Origin: Natronococcus sp. A-GB7
GTDB lineage: Archaea; Halobacteriota; Halobacteria; Halobacteriales; Natrialbaceae
Reading direction: 5' to 3'
NCBI RefSeq assembly: GCF_029688865.1
Contig: NZ_JARUKV010000001.1
Location: 248,001 to 312,000, forward strand
Length of the DNA stretch: 64,000 nt
The notes beneath the pieces are model-generated. The model saw nothing but the letters and a program-made list of their open reading frames with translations. It was not told the origin of the DNA and did no database searches. This document shows positions 35,413-45,845 of the stretch, piece by piece. Position 1 is the stretch's first letter. Every line of letters begins with the position of its first letter. The translations under genes and the position numbers were made by a program.

Positions 35413-35758
35413 TTCCACCTCGAGAACGGTCGAGCCGCCCTCGGACAACCGATTCGGGACGTACGGTCGTCCGACCGCAGCCGACTCGAGGGGAGGCCTG
35501 TTTTCCAAACAGTCACCGTCGCCACCAGCTCCTTGCTGCCATCCGACGACTCCCTTCACGCGGGTCACGGTAGCGAGGACGACGTCGAGTGGACCGAACT
35601 CGAGCCGTTCGCGAGTTCGCGCCCGAAAGACGGGACGAGCGACCGCTCGAGGGGTTCGACGAGATCGGCGGCGATGCGGCTGCCGGAACGAGTAGGGCGG
35701 GAGTATCCGGTCCGCTCGAGCCGTCCCGTTTTTCACGACACCGTCACAACTGACGGCT
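35413..35758. other. Non-coding region between tRNA palindromes and next gene
   Basis: About 345 bases with no recognised gene; open frames lack family features. CTCGAG-type steps are frequent as everywhere in this genome. A CCCGTTTTTC T-run lies 28-35 bases before the ATG at 35759. Confidence 0.4.
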
Positions 35759-36634
35759 ATGAGAGAGTCGATTCGGGCGGCGCTGGCTCGCGTCCGAAAC
35801 CCCGAGTACACCGGCGAGAACAGGTGCGTTCCGTGTACGATCGTCAACGTCTCGCTCGCCGCCGTGGCGAGCGCCATCGTCGGTAGCGTCTCACGAAAGG
35901 GTGGCGCCGCGGCGTTCGCGGGCTCGCTGGCCGCGATCGGCTTGCGGGGCTACCTCGTTCCCGGAACGCCGGCGCTGACGAAGCGGTACCTTCCGGCGCC
36001 GATCCTCGAGCAGTTCGATACGCACCCCCTCGAGGAGACCGACGAGGACGCCGAGGAGCTGACGACCGAGACCATCGAGGAGTACGACCGCCAGCGTGAA
36101 CGGGCAGTCGATCCCGAGCGGTTCCTGCTGGAGGTCGGCGCCGTCGAGGCCCGGGGGAACGATCTCAGCTTTACCGACGAGCTCGCCGATCGGATCGACG
36201 ATCGGCTCCGAGCGCTGCCCGACGACCCGCTCGAGCCGGAACTCGTTGCCGAACTGTACGGGCTCGAGCCTGCGACGGTAACGGTCGTGGACCGTTCTTA
36301 CCCCGCCGTCAGAATCGGCCGGCGGATTCACAAGTGGCCGTCGACGGCTGCCCTGCTCGCGGATCTCGCGACCCACCGCGCGCTCGAGGAGCTGACCGAA
36401 CGCTGGCGGGAGGTTCCGCAGGCCCAGCGGATCGAACTGCTCGAGGTGTTGCGATCGTTCCGCGAGCGCTGTCCGTCCTGTGAGGGGCCGATCACGCTGA
36501 CCGAGGACACCGTCGACTCCTGTTGTCAGACCTACGCGGTCCACGCGCTCAACTGCGATGGCTGCGGACAGCCGCTGCTCGAGTTCGATCCGAACGGTAC
36601 CGATCATGGTTCGAGCGGCGGCTTCCAGCCGTAG
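35759..36634 (+). CDS. Haloarchaeal protein with membrane hairpin and C-terminal zinc finger
   Basis: A 291-residue protein. Near the N-terminus NRCVPCTIVNVSLAAVASAI carries a CxxC-like pair and leads into two hydrophobic segments ending at GLRGYLVPGTP. The middle is acidic and helical. The C-terminus has Cys-rich ERCPSCEGPITL, DSCCQTYAVHALNCDGCGQP, a probable two-zinc ribbon. I remember similar haloarchaeal proteins with the ENRC-PCT motif and RGYLVPGTP, but no function is known to me. Confidence 0.75.
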   Translation: MRESIRAALARVRNPEYTGENRCVPCTIVNVSLAAVASAIVGSVSRKGGAAAFAGSLAAIGLRGYLVPGTPALTKRYLPAPILEQFDTHPLEETDEDAEELTTETIEEYDRQRERAVDPERFLLEVGAVEARGNDLSFTDELADRIDDRLRALPDDPLEPELVAELYGLEPATVTVVDRSYPAVRIGRRIHKWPSTAALLADLATHRALEELTERWREVPQAQRIELLEVLRSFRERCPSCEGPITLTEDTVDSCCQTYAVHALNCDGCGQPLLEFDPNGTDHGSSGGFQP

Positions 36635-36646
36635 GGATCCGCCGAA

Positions 36647-37189
36647 TCAGGCGTCGTCGAGTTCGACGGTAATCGTCGTCTCGTCGTACAGTCCCTTCTC
36701 GTCGGCGTCGGCGACGTTCAGGCCGGCACCGATCGTGTGGGTTCCGGGCTCGGCGGCTTCCCACTCGTCGTCCGCGATTCGAAAGCGCTGGTGCCAGCGC
36801 TTCGTGAACTGTTTTCGTTCGCCCCGGTCGAACCGGAAGCCTCGCGGTTCCGCGGGTGGATCGTGGATCGGTATCTCGGCGGCATCGGTGAGTCCGTCGA
36901 CGCTCCAGCGCCAGAGGATCGGCGAGCGCGTCGTCACCGTGATCGGGAACGGCATCGAGTTTCGCATCGTTACTCGAAACGGGATCGCGGCCCCAATCGG
37001 ATACGTCGACCGCGGCGTCGAGACGTCGACCGAAATCGCTCGGTGACAGAGTCGGTCGGGAACGAACCGGCGGCTCAGGCTCGTGCTGTCGATCGACCGC
37101 ATCGACTGCGGCTCGGTCTCTCGCTCTCGAGGGGAGAAGGGTTCGTCGTCGTCCCGGCGGAGGGCGCTCGACTCGTAGATCCGACGCAT
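36647..37189 (-). CDS. Conserved haloarchaeal hypothetical protein, Ig-like fold suspected
   Basis: A 180-residue soluble protein rich in beta-forming segments (PIGAAIPFRVTMRNSMPFPI, PGTHTIGAGLNVADADEKG). The alternating pattern and phrases about gain and loss of a hydrophobic face suggest an Ig-like or DUF-type sandwich, but no motif allows a function. It is convergent with the zinc-finger gene and 47 bases from the end of the Dpp operon on the same strand, so it is probably separate. Confidence 0.65.
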   Translation of the reverse strand: MRRIYESSALRRDDDEPFSPRERETEPQSMRSIDSTSLSRRFVPDRLCHRAISVDVSTPRSTYPIGAAIPFRVTMRNSMPFPITVTTRSPILWRWSVDGLTDAAEIPIHDPPAEPRGFRFDRGERKQFTKRWHQRFRIADDEWEAAEPGTHTIGAGLNVADADEKGLYDETTITVELDDA

Positions 37190-37236
37190 TGGCGGATACA
37201 GGCGCGACGAGAACTAAAACGTTCGGAACCGAGCGG

Positions 37237-38603
<1,367 letters not shown>

Positions 38604-38607
<4 letters not shown>

Positions 38608-39689
38608 CGTCGATCACCCTCCGGGTTCGGGGCGGTCGCGTCGGCGCGGGTCTCGTGGCCGTCGCCGACCGTGACCTCGTAGTCGAGTCCCTCCTGGAGT
38701 TCACCGGTGTACTCGAGACACGCCGCCGCGCGTTCGGCATCCACGCCGGACGCGTCCTGGCCCGTCTCCGGATCCAGAAGCGGGGGTTCACGCTTGGTAC
38801 AGACGTCCTCGGCGTACGGACACCGGGGGTGGAAGCTACAGCCGGGCGGGAGCTCGACGAGATCCGGCATCGTGCCGGGAATCGTCTGCAGTCGCTCGCG
38901 TCTGTCGCCGACGCGAGGGATCGAGCTCATCAAGCCGACCGTGTAAGGGTGTTTGGGATCGTAGTACAGCTCCTCGACGGGCGCCTTCTCGACGGGACTG
39001 CCCGCGTACATGACCATCACTCGGTCACAGACCTCGGCGACGACGCCCAGGTCGTGGGTGATGAGCTGGATCGCCGTGTCGAACTCGTCGGCCAGGCTCT
39101 CGAGTTCCTCCAGGATCTGGGCCTCGATCGTCACGTCCAGTGCGGTCGTCGGCTCGTCACAGAGCAACAGGTCGGGGTCACAGGACAGCGCCATCGCGAT
39201 CACCGCCCGCTGTTGCATCCCGCCGGAGAACTCGTGGGGGTAGTCGGAGTACCGCGACTCGGCCTCGGGGATGCCGACGGTGTCGAGGAGCTGGATCGTC
39301 CGCTCGCGGGCCTCCTCCTCGTCGTGGTCGAGGTGGTGTCTGACCGCCTCGCCGATCTGTTCGCCGACGGTGTAGACGGGGTTCAGCGCCGTCTGGGCGT
39401 CCTGGAAGATCATCGCGATCTCGTTGCCCCGGACGTCCCTGATCTCCTCCTCGCTCATCTCGAGCAAGTCCTCGCCCTTGAACAGGATCTCGCCGCTCTC
39501 GATGCGACCCGGGCTCTCGATGAGCCGCATCAGCGAGAGGGCGGTGACGCTTTTCCCGGCCCCGCTCTCGCCGACGACGCCGAACTTCTCGCCGCGTTCG
39601 ATGCGATAGGAGAGGTCGTCGACGGCGGTGACGACGCCCTCCTGCGTGTAGAACTTGACCGTGAGATCGTTGACCTCGAGTAGTGCCAT
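38604..39689 (-). CDS. dppD: Dipeptide/oligopeptide ABC transporter ATPase, DppD/OppD type
   Basis: A 361-residue ATPase that pairs with DppF. Walker A FGVVGESGAGKSV, signature EFSGGMQQRAVIA, Walker B LLLCDEPTTALD. The C-terminal cysteines are GCSFHPRCPYAEDVC and a later Cys after ~30 residues. The ATG at 39689 is chosen: it follows the dppC stop by one base and gives MALLEVNDLTVKFYT, whereas the GTG at 39698 would overlap dppC by 8 bases. Confidence 0.94.
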
Positions 39690-39690
39690 C

Positions 39691-40740
39691 TTAGCCACCT
39701 CCCTGCCCTTCGATGCCGGTCTCCTGGGCGTCGAAGGCGTCGTTGACCCCGTCGCCGATCATGTTCATCGCCATCACGAACAGGAAGATCGCGCCGCCGG
39801 GGAAGACCGTGGCCCACCAGGGGATCGAACCGCCGGGGCCCTGGATGAGCGTCTCTCGCGTCTGATCGAGCATCGTCCCCCACTCGGCGGTTCCGGGCGG
39901 CATGCCGAGCCCGAGGAAGCCGAGCGCGGCGACGCCGATGACGACGGTGCCGATGTTGAGCGTTCCGTAGACGATCAGCGGCGGCATCGCGTTCGGGACG
40001 ATGTGTTTGAAGATCACCGATCGATCGCGCGCCCCTAACGCCTTCGCCGCCATAACGTACTCGTTTTCCTTGATCGTCAGGACCTCGCCGCGGATGAGGC
40101 GGGCGTAGGTAATCCAGCCCGGAATCGCGAACGCGGCGACGAGCTGCCAGTAGCCGCCGCCGAGCGTGGCGACGATGATCAGCGCCAGGATGAGACCGGG
40201 GAACGCGTAGACGGTGTCGACGATCCGCATCAGGATCTCGTCGGTCCAGCCGCCGTAATATCCCGAGATCGCGCCGTAGACCAGTCCGAACGTGGCGCTG
40301 AGTCCGACGACGATGAAGCCGATCGAGATACTGTACCGGCCGCCGTACAGGAGCCGTGAGAACAGATCACGGCCGTCGCCGTCGGTCCCCATCGGGTGAG
40401 AGAGCGTCGGCGAGTCGTAGACGCCCGCCGACGAGTCGGGGTTCATGTACATGATCGTCGTCGGATCGTAGGGCGCAAGCGAGAACGGCTGGACGGTCAT
40501 TCCCATCACCGATATCGGACGGGCGAAGACCGCGAGCAGGGTGAGAACGCCGACGACGAACAGTCCGATCAGCGCCGACCGGTTGCGCTTGAACCGCTTC
40601 CAGGCCCGCTCGAACCGGCCCTCGGTTTCGCCGCCGCTCTCTTCGGTCCAATCCGACAGCGGATCGCGCTGTCGGACCTGCTCCGGGTCGAACCCGGTCA
40701 CTCGGATTCGTCCGCGCTCGGTGTGTTGCTTGCTACTCAT
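39691..40740 (-). CDS. dppC: Dipeptide/oligopeptide ABC transporter permease, DppC type
   Basis: A 349-residue inner-membrane permease. After a cytosolic N-terminal segment and first helix (RNRSALIGLFVVGVLTLLAV) comes the binding-protein-dependent permease domain, with the coupling helix EYVMAAKALGARDRSVIFKH contacting the ATPases. It overlaps dppB by 8 bases. Confidence 0.94.
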   Translation of the reverse strand: MSSKQHTERGRIRVTGFDPEQVRQRDPLSDWTEESGGETEGRFERAWKRFKRNRSALIGLFVVGVLTLLAVFARPISVMGMTVQPFSLAPYDPTTIMYMNPDSSAGVYDSPTLSHPMGTDGDGRDLFSRLLYGGRYSISIGFIVVGLSATFGLVYGAISGYYGGWTDEILMRIVDTVYAFPGLILALIIVATLGGGYWQLVAAFAIPGWITYARLIRGEVLTIKENEYVMAAKALGARDRSVIFKHIVPNAMPPLIVYGTLNIGTVVIGVAALGFLGLGMPPGTAEWGTMLDQTRETLIQGPGGSIPWWATVFPGGAIFLFVMAMNMIGDGVNDAFDAQETGIEGQGGG

Positions 40741-41689
40741 ATCTGATCCTCGGATCGAGAACCGCGTACAGGATGTCCGCCAGCAGATTCGCCAGGACGA
40801 TGAACACGCCGGTAAACAGCGTGATCGCCATGATCAGGTTGATCTCGCGCTGGTTGATCGCTTCGATGAACTCTCGGCCGAGTCCCGGCCAGTTGAACAC
40901 CACCTCGACGACAACCGACCCGGCGACGATGCTCGCGGTCAGCGTCGCCGCCAGCGTCACAACGGAAATCAGCGAGTTCCGCAGCACGTGCTTGAGGATC
41001 ACCTGTCGCTCCGGGAGCCCCTTCGCTCGCGCCGCGGTGACGTACTCCTTGTTCAGCTCCTCAGCCATCGACGTACGCATCACGCGCATGATACTCGCCG
41101 CCGCCGCGGTCCCGATCGTGATCCCCGGAAGGATCAGATAGAACAGCATCTGAGGGTGGTACAGCGGCAAGCGAGAGGGTGGCAACACGGTCCAGATCTC
41201 GAGCCAGAGCGCGCCGATCAGGATCAACATCAGGCCGAGCCAGAAGTTCGGGATCGAGATGCCCGACAGCGCGACGAACCGGCTGACGGTGTCGGCGAAC
41301 TGATCCTTGTTGACGGCCGCGTAGATCCCGGTCGGGATCGCGATCACGAGACCGAACACCCAGCCGAACAGGCCGAGGACGATGGTCTCGGGAAGCCGCG
41401 CGAGGATAACCGACGAGACGTCCTGGCCGGAGCTGATGACCTCGCCGAAGTCGCCGGTCAGGACGTTCCCCATCCAGGTCAGATACTGCTCCCAGACCGG
41501 CCCGTCGAGACCGTATCGGGAGCGCATCTGGGCCTCGTCGGCTGCGGTCATATGGGGGTTCATCGCAGTCATCTGGCTGATCGGATCACCCGGCGTGAGA
41601 TGCACCAGTCCGAAGGTGATCACCGAGACGCCGAACAGAATCGGAACGATCGATAACAGTCGCTTCAGTATGAAACGTCGTAAACTCAT
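40733..41689 (-). CDS. dppB: Dipeptide/oligopeptide ABC transporter permease, DppB type
   Basis: A 318-residue permease with the usual first helix (LKRLLSIVPILFGVSVITFG), the HLTPGDP motif and coupling helix EYVTAARAKGLPERQVILKH. The ATG at 41689 (MSLRRFILKRLL) is chosen over an upstream start at 41710. The binding-protein gene ends 39 bases upstream. Confidence 0.95.
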   Translation of the reverse strand: MSLRRFILKRLLSIVPILFGVSVITFGLVHLTPGDPISQMTAMNPHMTAADEAQMRSRYGLDGPVWEQYLTWMGNVLTGDFGEVISSGQDVSSVILARLPETIVLGLFGWVFGLVIAIPTGIYAAVNKDQFADTVSRFVALSGISIPNFWLGLMLILIGALWLEIWTVLPPSRLPLYHPQMLFYLILPGITIGTAAAASIMRVMRTSMAEELNKEYVTAARAKGLPERQVILKHVLRNSLISVVTLAATLTASIVAGSVVVEVVFNWPGLGREFIEAINQREINLIMAITLFTGVFIVLANLLADILYAVLDPRIRYE

Positions 41690-41728
41690 GATATTTCTCG
41701 AACACTGCAAACGGCTACCGGGGCGACC

Positions 41729-43666
41729 TCAGTCGAGGTCGTAGTCGTCGATCACTTCTTCGATTAGCTCCGCGGCGGCTTCGGGATCGTACTCGTTGTG
41801 GGGCCGGATGTTCTCCTCGAGGGCGTCGGCGTCGGTCGTCCCGTTCTCCTCGGCGAGCTCCGGCAGGTCGGTCCAGGCGGGACGCGCCCAGCCGTTGAGC
41901 ACGTTGTCGACGATCTCCTGGCGCGGCACGAGGTGGTTGACGGCCCGGCGGAGACGCTCGTCGTCCCACGGCTCGACGTTCATCGGGTACTGGATGTACT
42001 CGTAGCCGCCGGCCTCGACGCTGTCGATGACGTAGTCGTCGTCCTCCTCGAAGTCGTCGAGGACGCCCGTGGCCAGCCCGTAGGTGATGTCGATCTCGTC
42101 GCTCTGGAGCGCTCCGGCGCGACTCGAGTCGTCGGGAACGATCTCGAACTCGAGTTCGTCGATGACGGGGCCGTTCGGGAAGTCCTCGGGCCCGTCGAAC
42201 CACTCCTTGCTCTCGAGGCCGATCTCCTCGAGCCAGTAGCCGTCGTTTTTCGTGTACTCGATGTACTGTCCCTCGGAGTAGTCGCTGAGTTCGTACGGTC
42301 CGGTCCCGATCGGATCGTTGTCGGCGCCAGGGTCGAGCTCGCCGCCCTCGAGTTCGGCCTGCTCGAGCGAGTGGATGTACAGTCCGGGCAGCTCGCGTTC
42401 GGCCTCGGCGTCGGGGATCTGCGCGTAGAGGTTGACGGTGTACTCGTCGACCTCCTCGGCGTACAGCAGCGAGTCGTACGTCTGGGCCTCGAGGTCGGAG
42501 TTCTCGTAGCGCTCGGCGGTCGCGACGACGTGCTCGGCGGTGAGCTCCTCGCCGTTGGTGAACTCGATTCCCTCGTGGAGCTCGTACTGGAACTGCATCC
42601 CGAAGGTGCCGTCGTCGACGGCGTCGCCGGCCTGCTCCGGCGTGAGGACCCGAACCGTGTCGTCCTCGATCGGGTTGTCCTCGGGGTGAGTGACGACGAT
42701 CTGCTCGTCGGTATCGAGGACGCCTTCCTCGTCGGCGTCGACCTCGATCATGTACTCCTCGTAGTCGGCTCGGTCGACGTCCTGGGTCTCGACGAGCTCG
42801 TAGTCCTCGGCGAGCCACGGGTAGAGGTTCCCCTCGCTGTCGCTGACGACCAGCTGCTCGAAGATCAGCACCTGGACGATCGTCGAGTTCGCGCCGGTCG
42901 TGTACGGCGGGTCGAACAGCTCGGGATCCTCGGTGAGTCCGCCCCGGAGGGTACCGCCCTCCTCGAGGTCCGAGAGGTCGGTCTCGTCGGGGTGGGCGTC
43001 CTCGTCGATCCAGGTGACGACCTCGTCCTGGGGGGCGTAGAGGCCGTATTCGAACGTGCTCTCGGTGAACGGGTTCTGACGGAACCCGTGAACGTTAGTG
43101 TTCATCACGCCGGCCTGCAGGTCGAAGTGCGTGATCGAGCTGTACCGTTCCTCGGCGAGGTACTCCCAGATCTCGTCGTAGCGCTCGCGTCGTTCCTCGT
43201 CGTCGTCAGCCACGTCGACGCCGTAGCGGGCGTCGTCCAACATCTGGTCGAGGTCGGCGTCGCTGATCCCGTTCAGGTTACAACACTGTCCGATGTTGTC
43301 GCTGTGGTGGAGCGCCTGACAGAAGCTTTCGGGGTTGAACGTCCCCGACAGCCCGATACAGGGGACGTACCCGTTCTCGGCGTACTCGGGGTCCATCACC
43401 CGCTGAGTGTAGTCGTTGAACTCGTAGGTGTCGATCTCGGTCGTGAAGTAGCCCGACTCCTCCAGGGAGGTCGCGATCAGGTCGACCATCTGGACCCGGT
43501 CGTCGTTGTCGGAGTTGACCTCCAACTGGACGTGAATCGGTGCGTCGTCGTCGCCGTCGTCCCCACCAAGACAGCCGGCGACCGCCGCGATACTTACCCC
43601 ACCAGCACCCTGCAGTAATCGCCGTCTATCGATATCGATTGAGGATTGCTTGTGATCCTGCACCAT
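41729..43666 (-). CDS. dppA: Dpp-type substrate-binding lipoprotein with circularly permuted order
   Basis: A 645-residue solute-binding protein (SBP_bac_5 family), first gene of the operon. Tat motif DIDRRRLLQG, lipobox AAVAGC with Cys32. Residues ~43-220 correspond to the canonical C-terminal lobe (IHVQLEVNSDNDDRVQMVDL, HSDNIG, SDADLDQMLDDAR, ITHFDLQAGVMNTNVHGF). Residues ~237-645 correspond to the canonical N-terminal portion (GGTLRGGLTEDPELFDPPYT, GNLYPWLAEDYELVE, GIEFTNGEELTAEHV, DPIGTGPYEL, RLRRAVNHLVPRQEI) and the protein stops at EYDPEAAAELIEEVIDDYDL, exactly where a canonical homologue continues into its C-lobe. The substrate is probably a peptide but not proven. Confidence 0.9.
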   Translation of the reverse strand: MVQDHKQSSIDIDRRRLLQGAGGVSIAAVAGCLGGDDGDDDAPIHVQLEVNSDNDDRVQMVDLIATSLEESGYFTTEIDTYEFNDYTQRVMDPEYAENGYVPCIGLSGTFNPESFCQALHHSDNIGQCCNLNGISDADLDQMLDDARYGVDVADDDEERRERYDEIWEYLAEERYSSITHFDLQAGVMNTNVHGFRQNPFTESTFEYGLYAPQDEVVTWIDEDAHPDETDLSDLEEGGTLRGGLTEDPELFDPPYTTGANSTIVQVLIFEQLVVSDSEGNLYPWLAEDYELVETQDVDRADYEEYMIEVDADEEGVLDTDEQIVVTHPEDNPIEDDTVRVLTPEQAGDAVDDGTFGMQFQYELHEGIEFTNGEELTAEHVVATAERYENSDLEAQTYDSLLYAEEVDEYTVNLYAQIPDAEAERELPGLYIHSLEQAELEGGELDPGADNDPIGTGPYELSDYSEGQYIEYTKNDGYWLEEIGLESKEWFDGPEDFPNGPVIDELEFEIVPDDSSRAGALQSDEIDITYGLATGVLDDFEEDDDYVIDSVEAGGYEYIQYPMNVEPWDDERLRRAVNHLVPRQEIVDNVLNGWARPAWTDLPELAEENGTTDADALEENIRPHNEYDPEAAAELIEEVIDDYDLD

Positions 43667-43687
43667 GATCTTTCATGTGTAAAGCTG

Positions 43688-43697
43688 ATATATATAT
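43688..43697 (-). promoter_or_regulatory. TATA box of the dpp operon
   Basis: ATATATATAT, 22 to 31 bases before the dppA ATG at 43666, the best TATA box in the window and placed for a leaderless mRNA. The rest of the 202-base gap (43667-43868) is AT-rich and has a 6-bp inverted repeat AGTTTC...GAAACT at 43839-43859, with no gene. Confidence 0.65.
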
Positions 43698-43868
43698 GTA
43701 TTGCTTCAGGACGGCGCAACACTTACCCCGTCTAATTCGGCGTTACTCTGGCGGATGGACGTCCAGTAGGATCACCAGTACGGGACGATCGTTGGAAAGA
43801 TCCGGTTGCCTGTTAAAGGAATAGAAAACTATCCTAGAGTTTCAATCGTCTAGAAACTAACGTGTAAC

Positions 43869-44435
43869 TCAATCGCCCTCTTCGTCGACGATGACGACCT
43901 CGCCGTCGACGACGTCGACGTTGATCAGCGTCTTGGCGTCGTAGCCGGCGTCCGCGACCTTGTTCTCGCCGCCGGCCTTCTTGATCACTGCAACCGTGTC
44001 GATGACCTCCGCACCGATCTCGTCGAGCGCCTCGAGCACCGCCGCCAGCGTCCCGCCCGTCGAGAGGACGTCGTCGAGGACGAGCACCCGTTCGCCCTCG
44101 CGAACGTCGTTGATGTACATCTCGTTCTCGGAGTAGCCCGTCTCCTGGAAGATCGCGACCTCATCGTCGAGCCCGTACTGCCGTTTCCGGATGACGGTCA
44201 GCGGGATGTCGGTCATCAGCGACACCGCGGTGGAGATATGGATCCCCATCGCCGCGGGCGTGACGATCCGGTCGACGTCCTCGAGATCGGCCTTCCGGAT
44301 GATGCGGATGACGATCTCCCGCAGCAGGCCGGGGTCGAGCTTCGGGACGCCGTCACTGATCGGGTGGACGAAGTAGTGGTAGCCGTCTTTCTCGATGATC
44401 GGCGCCTCGAGGAGCGACCGCTTCAGCTGGTCCAT
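43869..44435 (-). CDS. hpt: Hypoxanthine/guanine phosphoribosyltransferase
   Basis: A 188-residue purine-salvage enzyme that joins hypoxanthine or guanine to PRPP. The PRPP loop is [20 protein letters not shown], followed by a flexible loop and the C-terminal strand [12 protein letters not shown]-like segment. The ATG at 44435 ([20 protein letters not shown]) is the family start; the longer frame is spurious. Some archaeal members prefer adenine, so the base preference is by family only. Confidence 0.93.
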   Translation of the reverse strand: MDQLKRSLLEAPIIEKDGYHYFVHPISDGVPKLDPGLLREIVIRIIRKADLEDVDRIVTPAAMGIHISTAVSLMTDIPLTVIRKRQYGLDDEVAIFQETGYSENEMYINDVREGERVLVLDDVLSTGGTLAAVLEALDEIGAEVIDTVAVIKKAGGENKVADAGYDAKTLINVDVVDGEVVIVDEEGD

Positions 44436-44594
44436 GTCGTGGGTCGGACGGTAGGCGAGTAAAAGTTGACGATACACGCCGGAGCCGTCCGCGCCGAATC
44501 GTCCGTATTGCGGCTCTATCACCGGCATCGAGCGCTGTGAGCGAGCCACACGGCCGTCGGAGCGCGATCTCGGAACCCCGACGTGTCGCCGGCC

Positions 44595-45794
44595 CTACGT
44601 CTCGAGGACCGCCGCCAGCGAGTCGGCGACCTCGAGGGAGAGCCCCGTTTTCGAGCCCGTGTACGACGACGTCCCCTCCTCCCGTACCAGCAGCGCGCGC
44701 GTCCGATCCGATCCCATGACGCTTGCGTCGTTGGCGACGACGAACTCGAGAGCCGTTCGCTCGAGGGTCTCCCTGGCCCGCTCGACCATCGCCTCGTCGT
44801 CCCCCGAGGTCTCGGTCTTGAAGCCGACGATCGCCAGGTCGGGATGGGCCTCGCGGATCTCGTCGATGAGCTTCGGCGTCGGCTCGAGCTCCAGGGAGAG
44901 CTCCTGACCGGAGCGGATCTTCTCCGGACTGGACTCGAGGGTGTAGTCGCCGATGGCGGCGACCGACGCCAGCGCGTCGGCGTCGTCGCAGGCGTCGGCC
45001 GTTGCCGCGAGCATCTCCGCGGCGCTCTCGACCCGTTCGACCTCGACGCCAGGGATCGACTCCCACTCCGACCCGCCGCCCGCCTCGAGCGAGTGCGGGC
45101 CGACGACGCCGTGGACTAGCGTCACGTCGGCGCCCCGAACCGCACAGGCTCTGGCGACGGCCCGGCCCGTCTTCCCCGACGACCGGTTCGTCAGCACGCG
45201 AACGGGATCGATCGACTCGCTCGTCGCGCCGCTGGTGACGACGACGTGACGCCCCTCGAGCGGGCGGTCGTCGACCGCGCGGGCGACGCTCGCGACGATC
45301 GCCGCCTCGCTGGCGATCTTGGCTTTCCCTTCCTCGATTCGGGGATCGACGAACTCGACACCCCAGTCCTCGACCGTTTCGATCGCCTCGAGCACGCCGG
45401 GATGGTCGTACATCGGCTCGTGCATCGCGGGGGCGATCACGACCGGCGTGTCGGCGCCGAGCGCCGTCGTCGCGGTCGTGGTTACGGGCGTGTCGTCGAC
45501 CGCACCCGCGATCTTGCCGACGGTGTTCGCCGTCGCGGGCGCGATCAGGAACACGTCGGCCCAGCCGTCGTACCCGCAGAGCTCGACGTGCTCGACGCTA
45601 CCCGTGATTTCAGTGACGACGTCGTTCTCGGTCGCGAACTCGACGGCCCAGGGGTGGATGATCCCCCGTGCACTCCCAGTCATCACCCCTCGCACCGCTG
45701 CGCCGTGGCGTCGCAGCTCGTGGGCCAACTCGACCGTCTTCACGGCCGCGATCGACCCCGTCACTCCGAGCGCGACGTTGACTCCCTCGAGCAT
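44595..45794 (-). CDS. coaBC: Bifunctional phosphopantothenoylcysteine decarboxylase/synthetase
   Basis: A 399-residue coenzyme A biosynthesis enzyme. The N-terminal CoaC half is a flavin decarboxylase (GVTGSIAAVKTVELAHELRR, ATANTVGKIAGAVDD and active-site region PAMHEPMYDHP). The C-terminal CoaB half is the CTP-type ligase (VTSGATSESIDPVRVLTNRS, SGKTGRAVARA). Archaeal CoaBC of this fused kind is expected. It lies 51 bases after the siderophore-type synthetase on the same strand. Confidence 0.95.
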   Translation of the reverse strand: MLEGVNVALGVTGSIAAVKTVELAHELRRHGAAVRGVMTGSARGIIHPWAVEFATENDVVTEITGSVEHVELCGYDGWADVFLIAPATANTVGKIAGAVDDTPVTTTATTALGADTPVVIAPAMHEPMYDHPGVLEAIETVEDWGVEFVDPRIEEGKAKIASEAAIVASVARAVDDRPLEGRHVVVTSGATSESIDPVRVLTNRSSGKTGRAVARACAVRGADVTLVHGVVGPHSLEAGGGSEWESIPGVEVERVESAAEMLAATADACDDADALASVAAIGDYTLESSPEKIRSGQELSLELEPTPKLIDEIREAHPDLAIVGFKTETSGDDEAMVERARETLERTALEFVVANDASVMGSDRTRALLVREEGTSSYTGSKTGLSLEVADSLAAVLET

Positions 45795-45845
45795 TCGTCC
45801 CCTACTCTCGCTCGGGACGTGTTAAGCGTAGCGAGGACCGCGACC

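Noticed and set aside
41798-43618. Long plus-strand ORF (606 residues) opposite the binding protein
   Set aside because: Shadow frame without features; the minus strand has Tat motif, lipobox and SBP motifs.
43839-43859. Possible CRISPR-like repeat (GTTTCAATC) upstream of hpt
   Set aside because: Only one copy, no spacing pattern and no cas genes; it is a simple inverted repeat.
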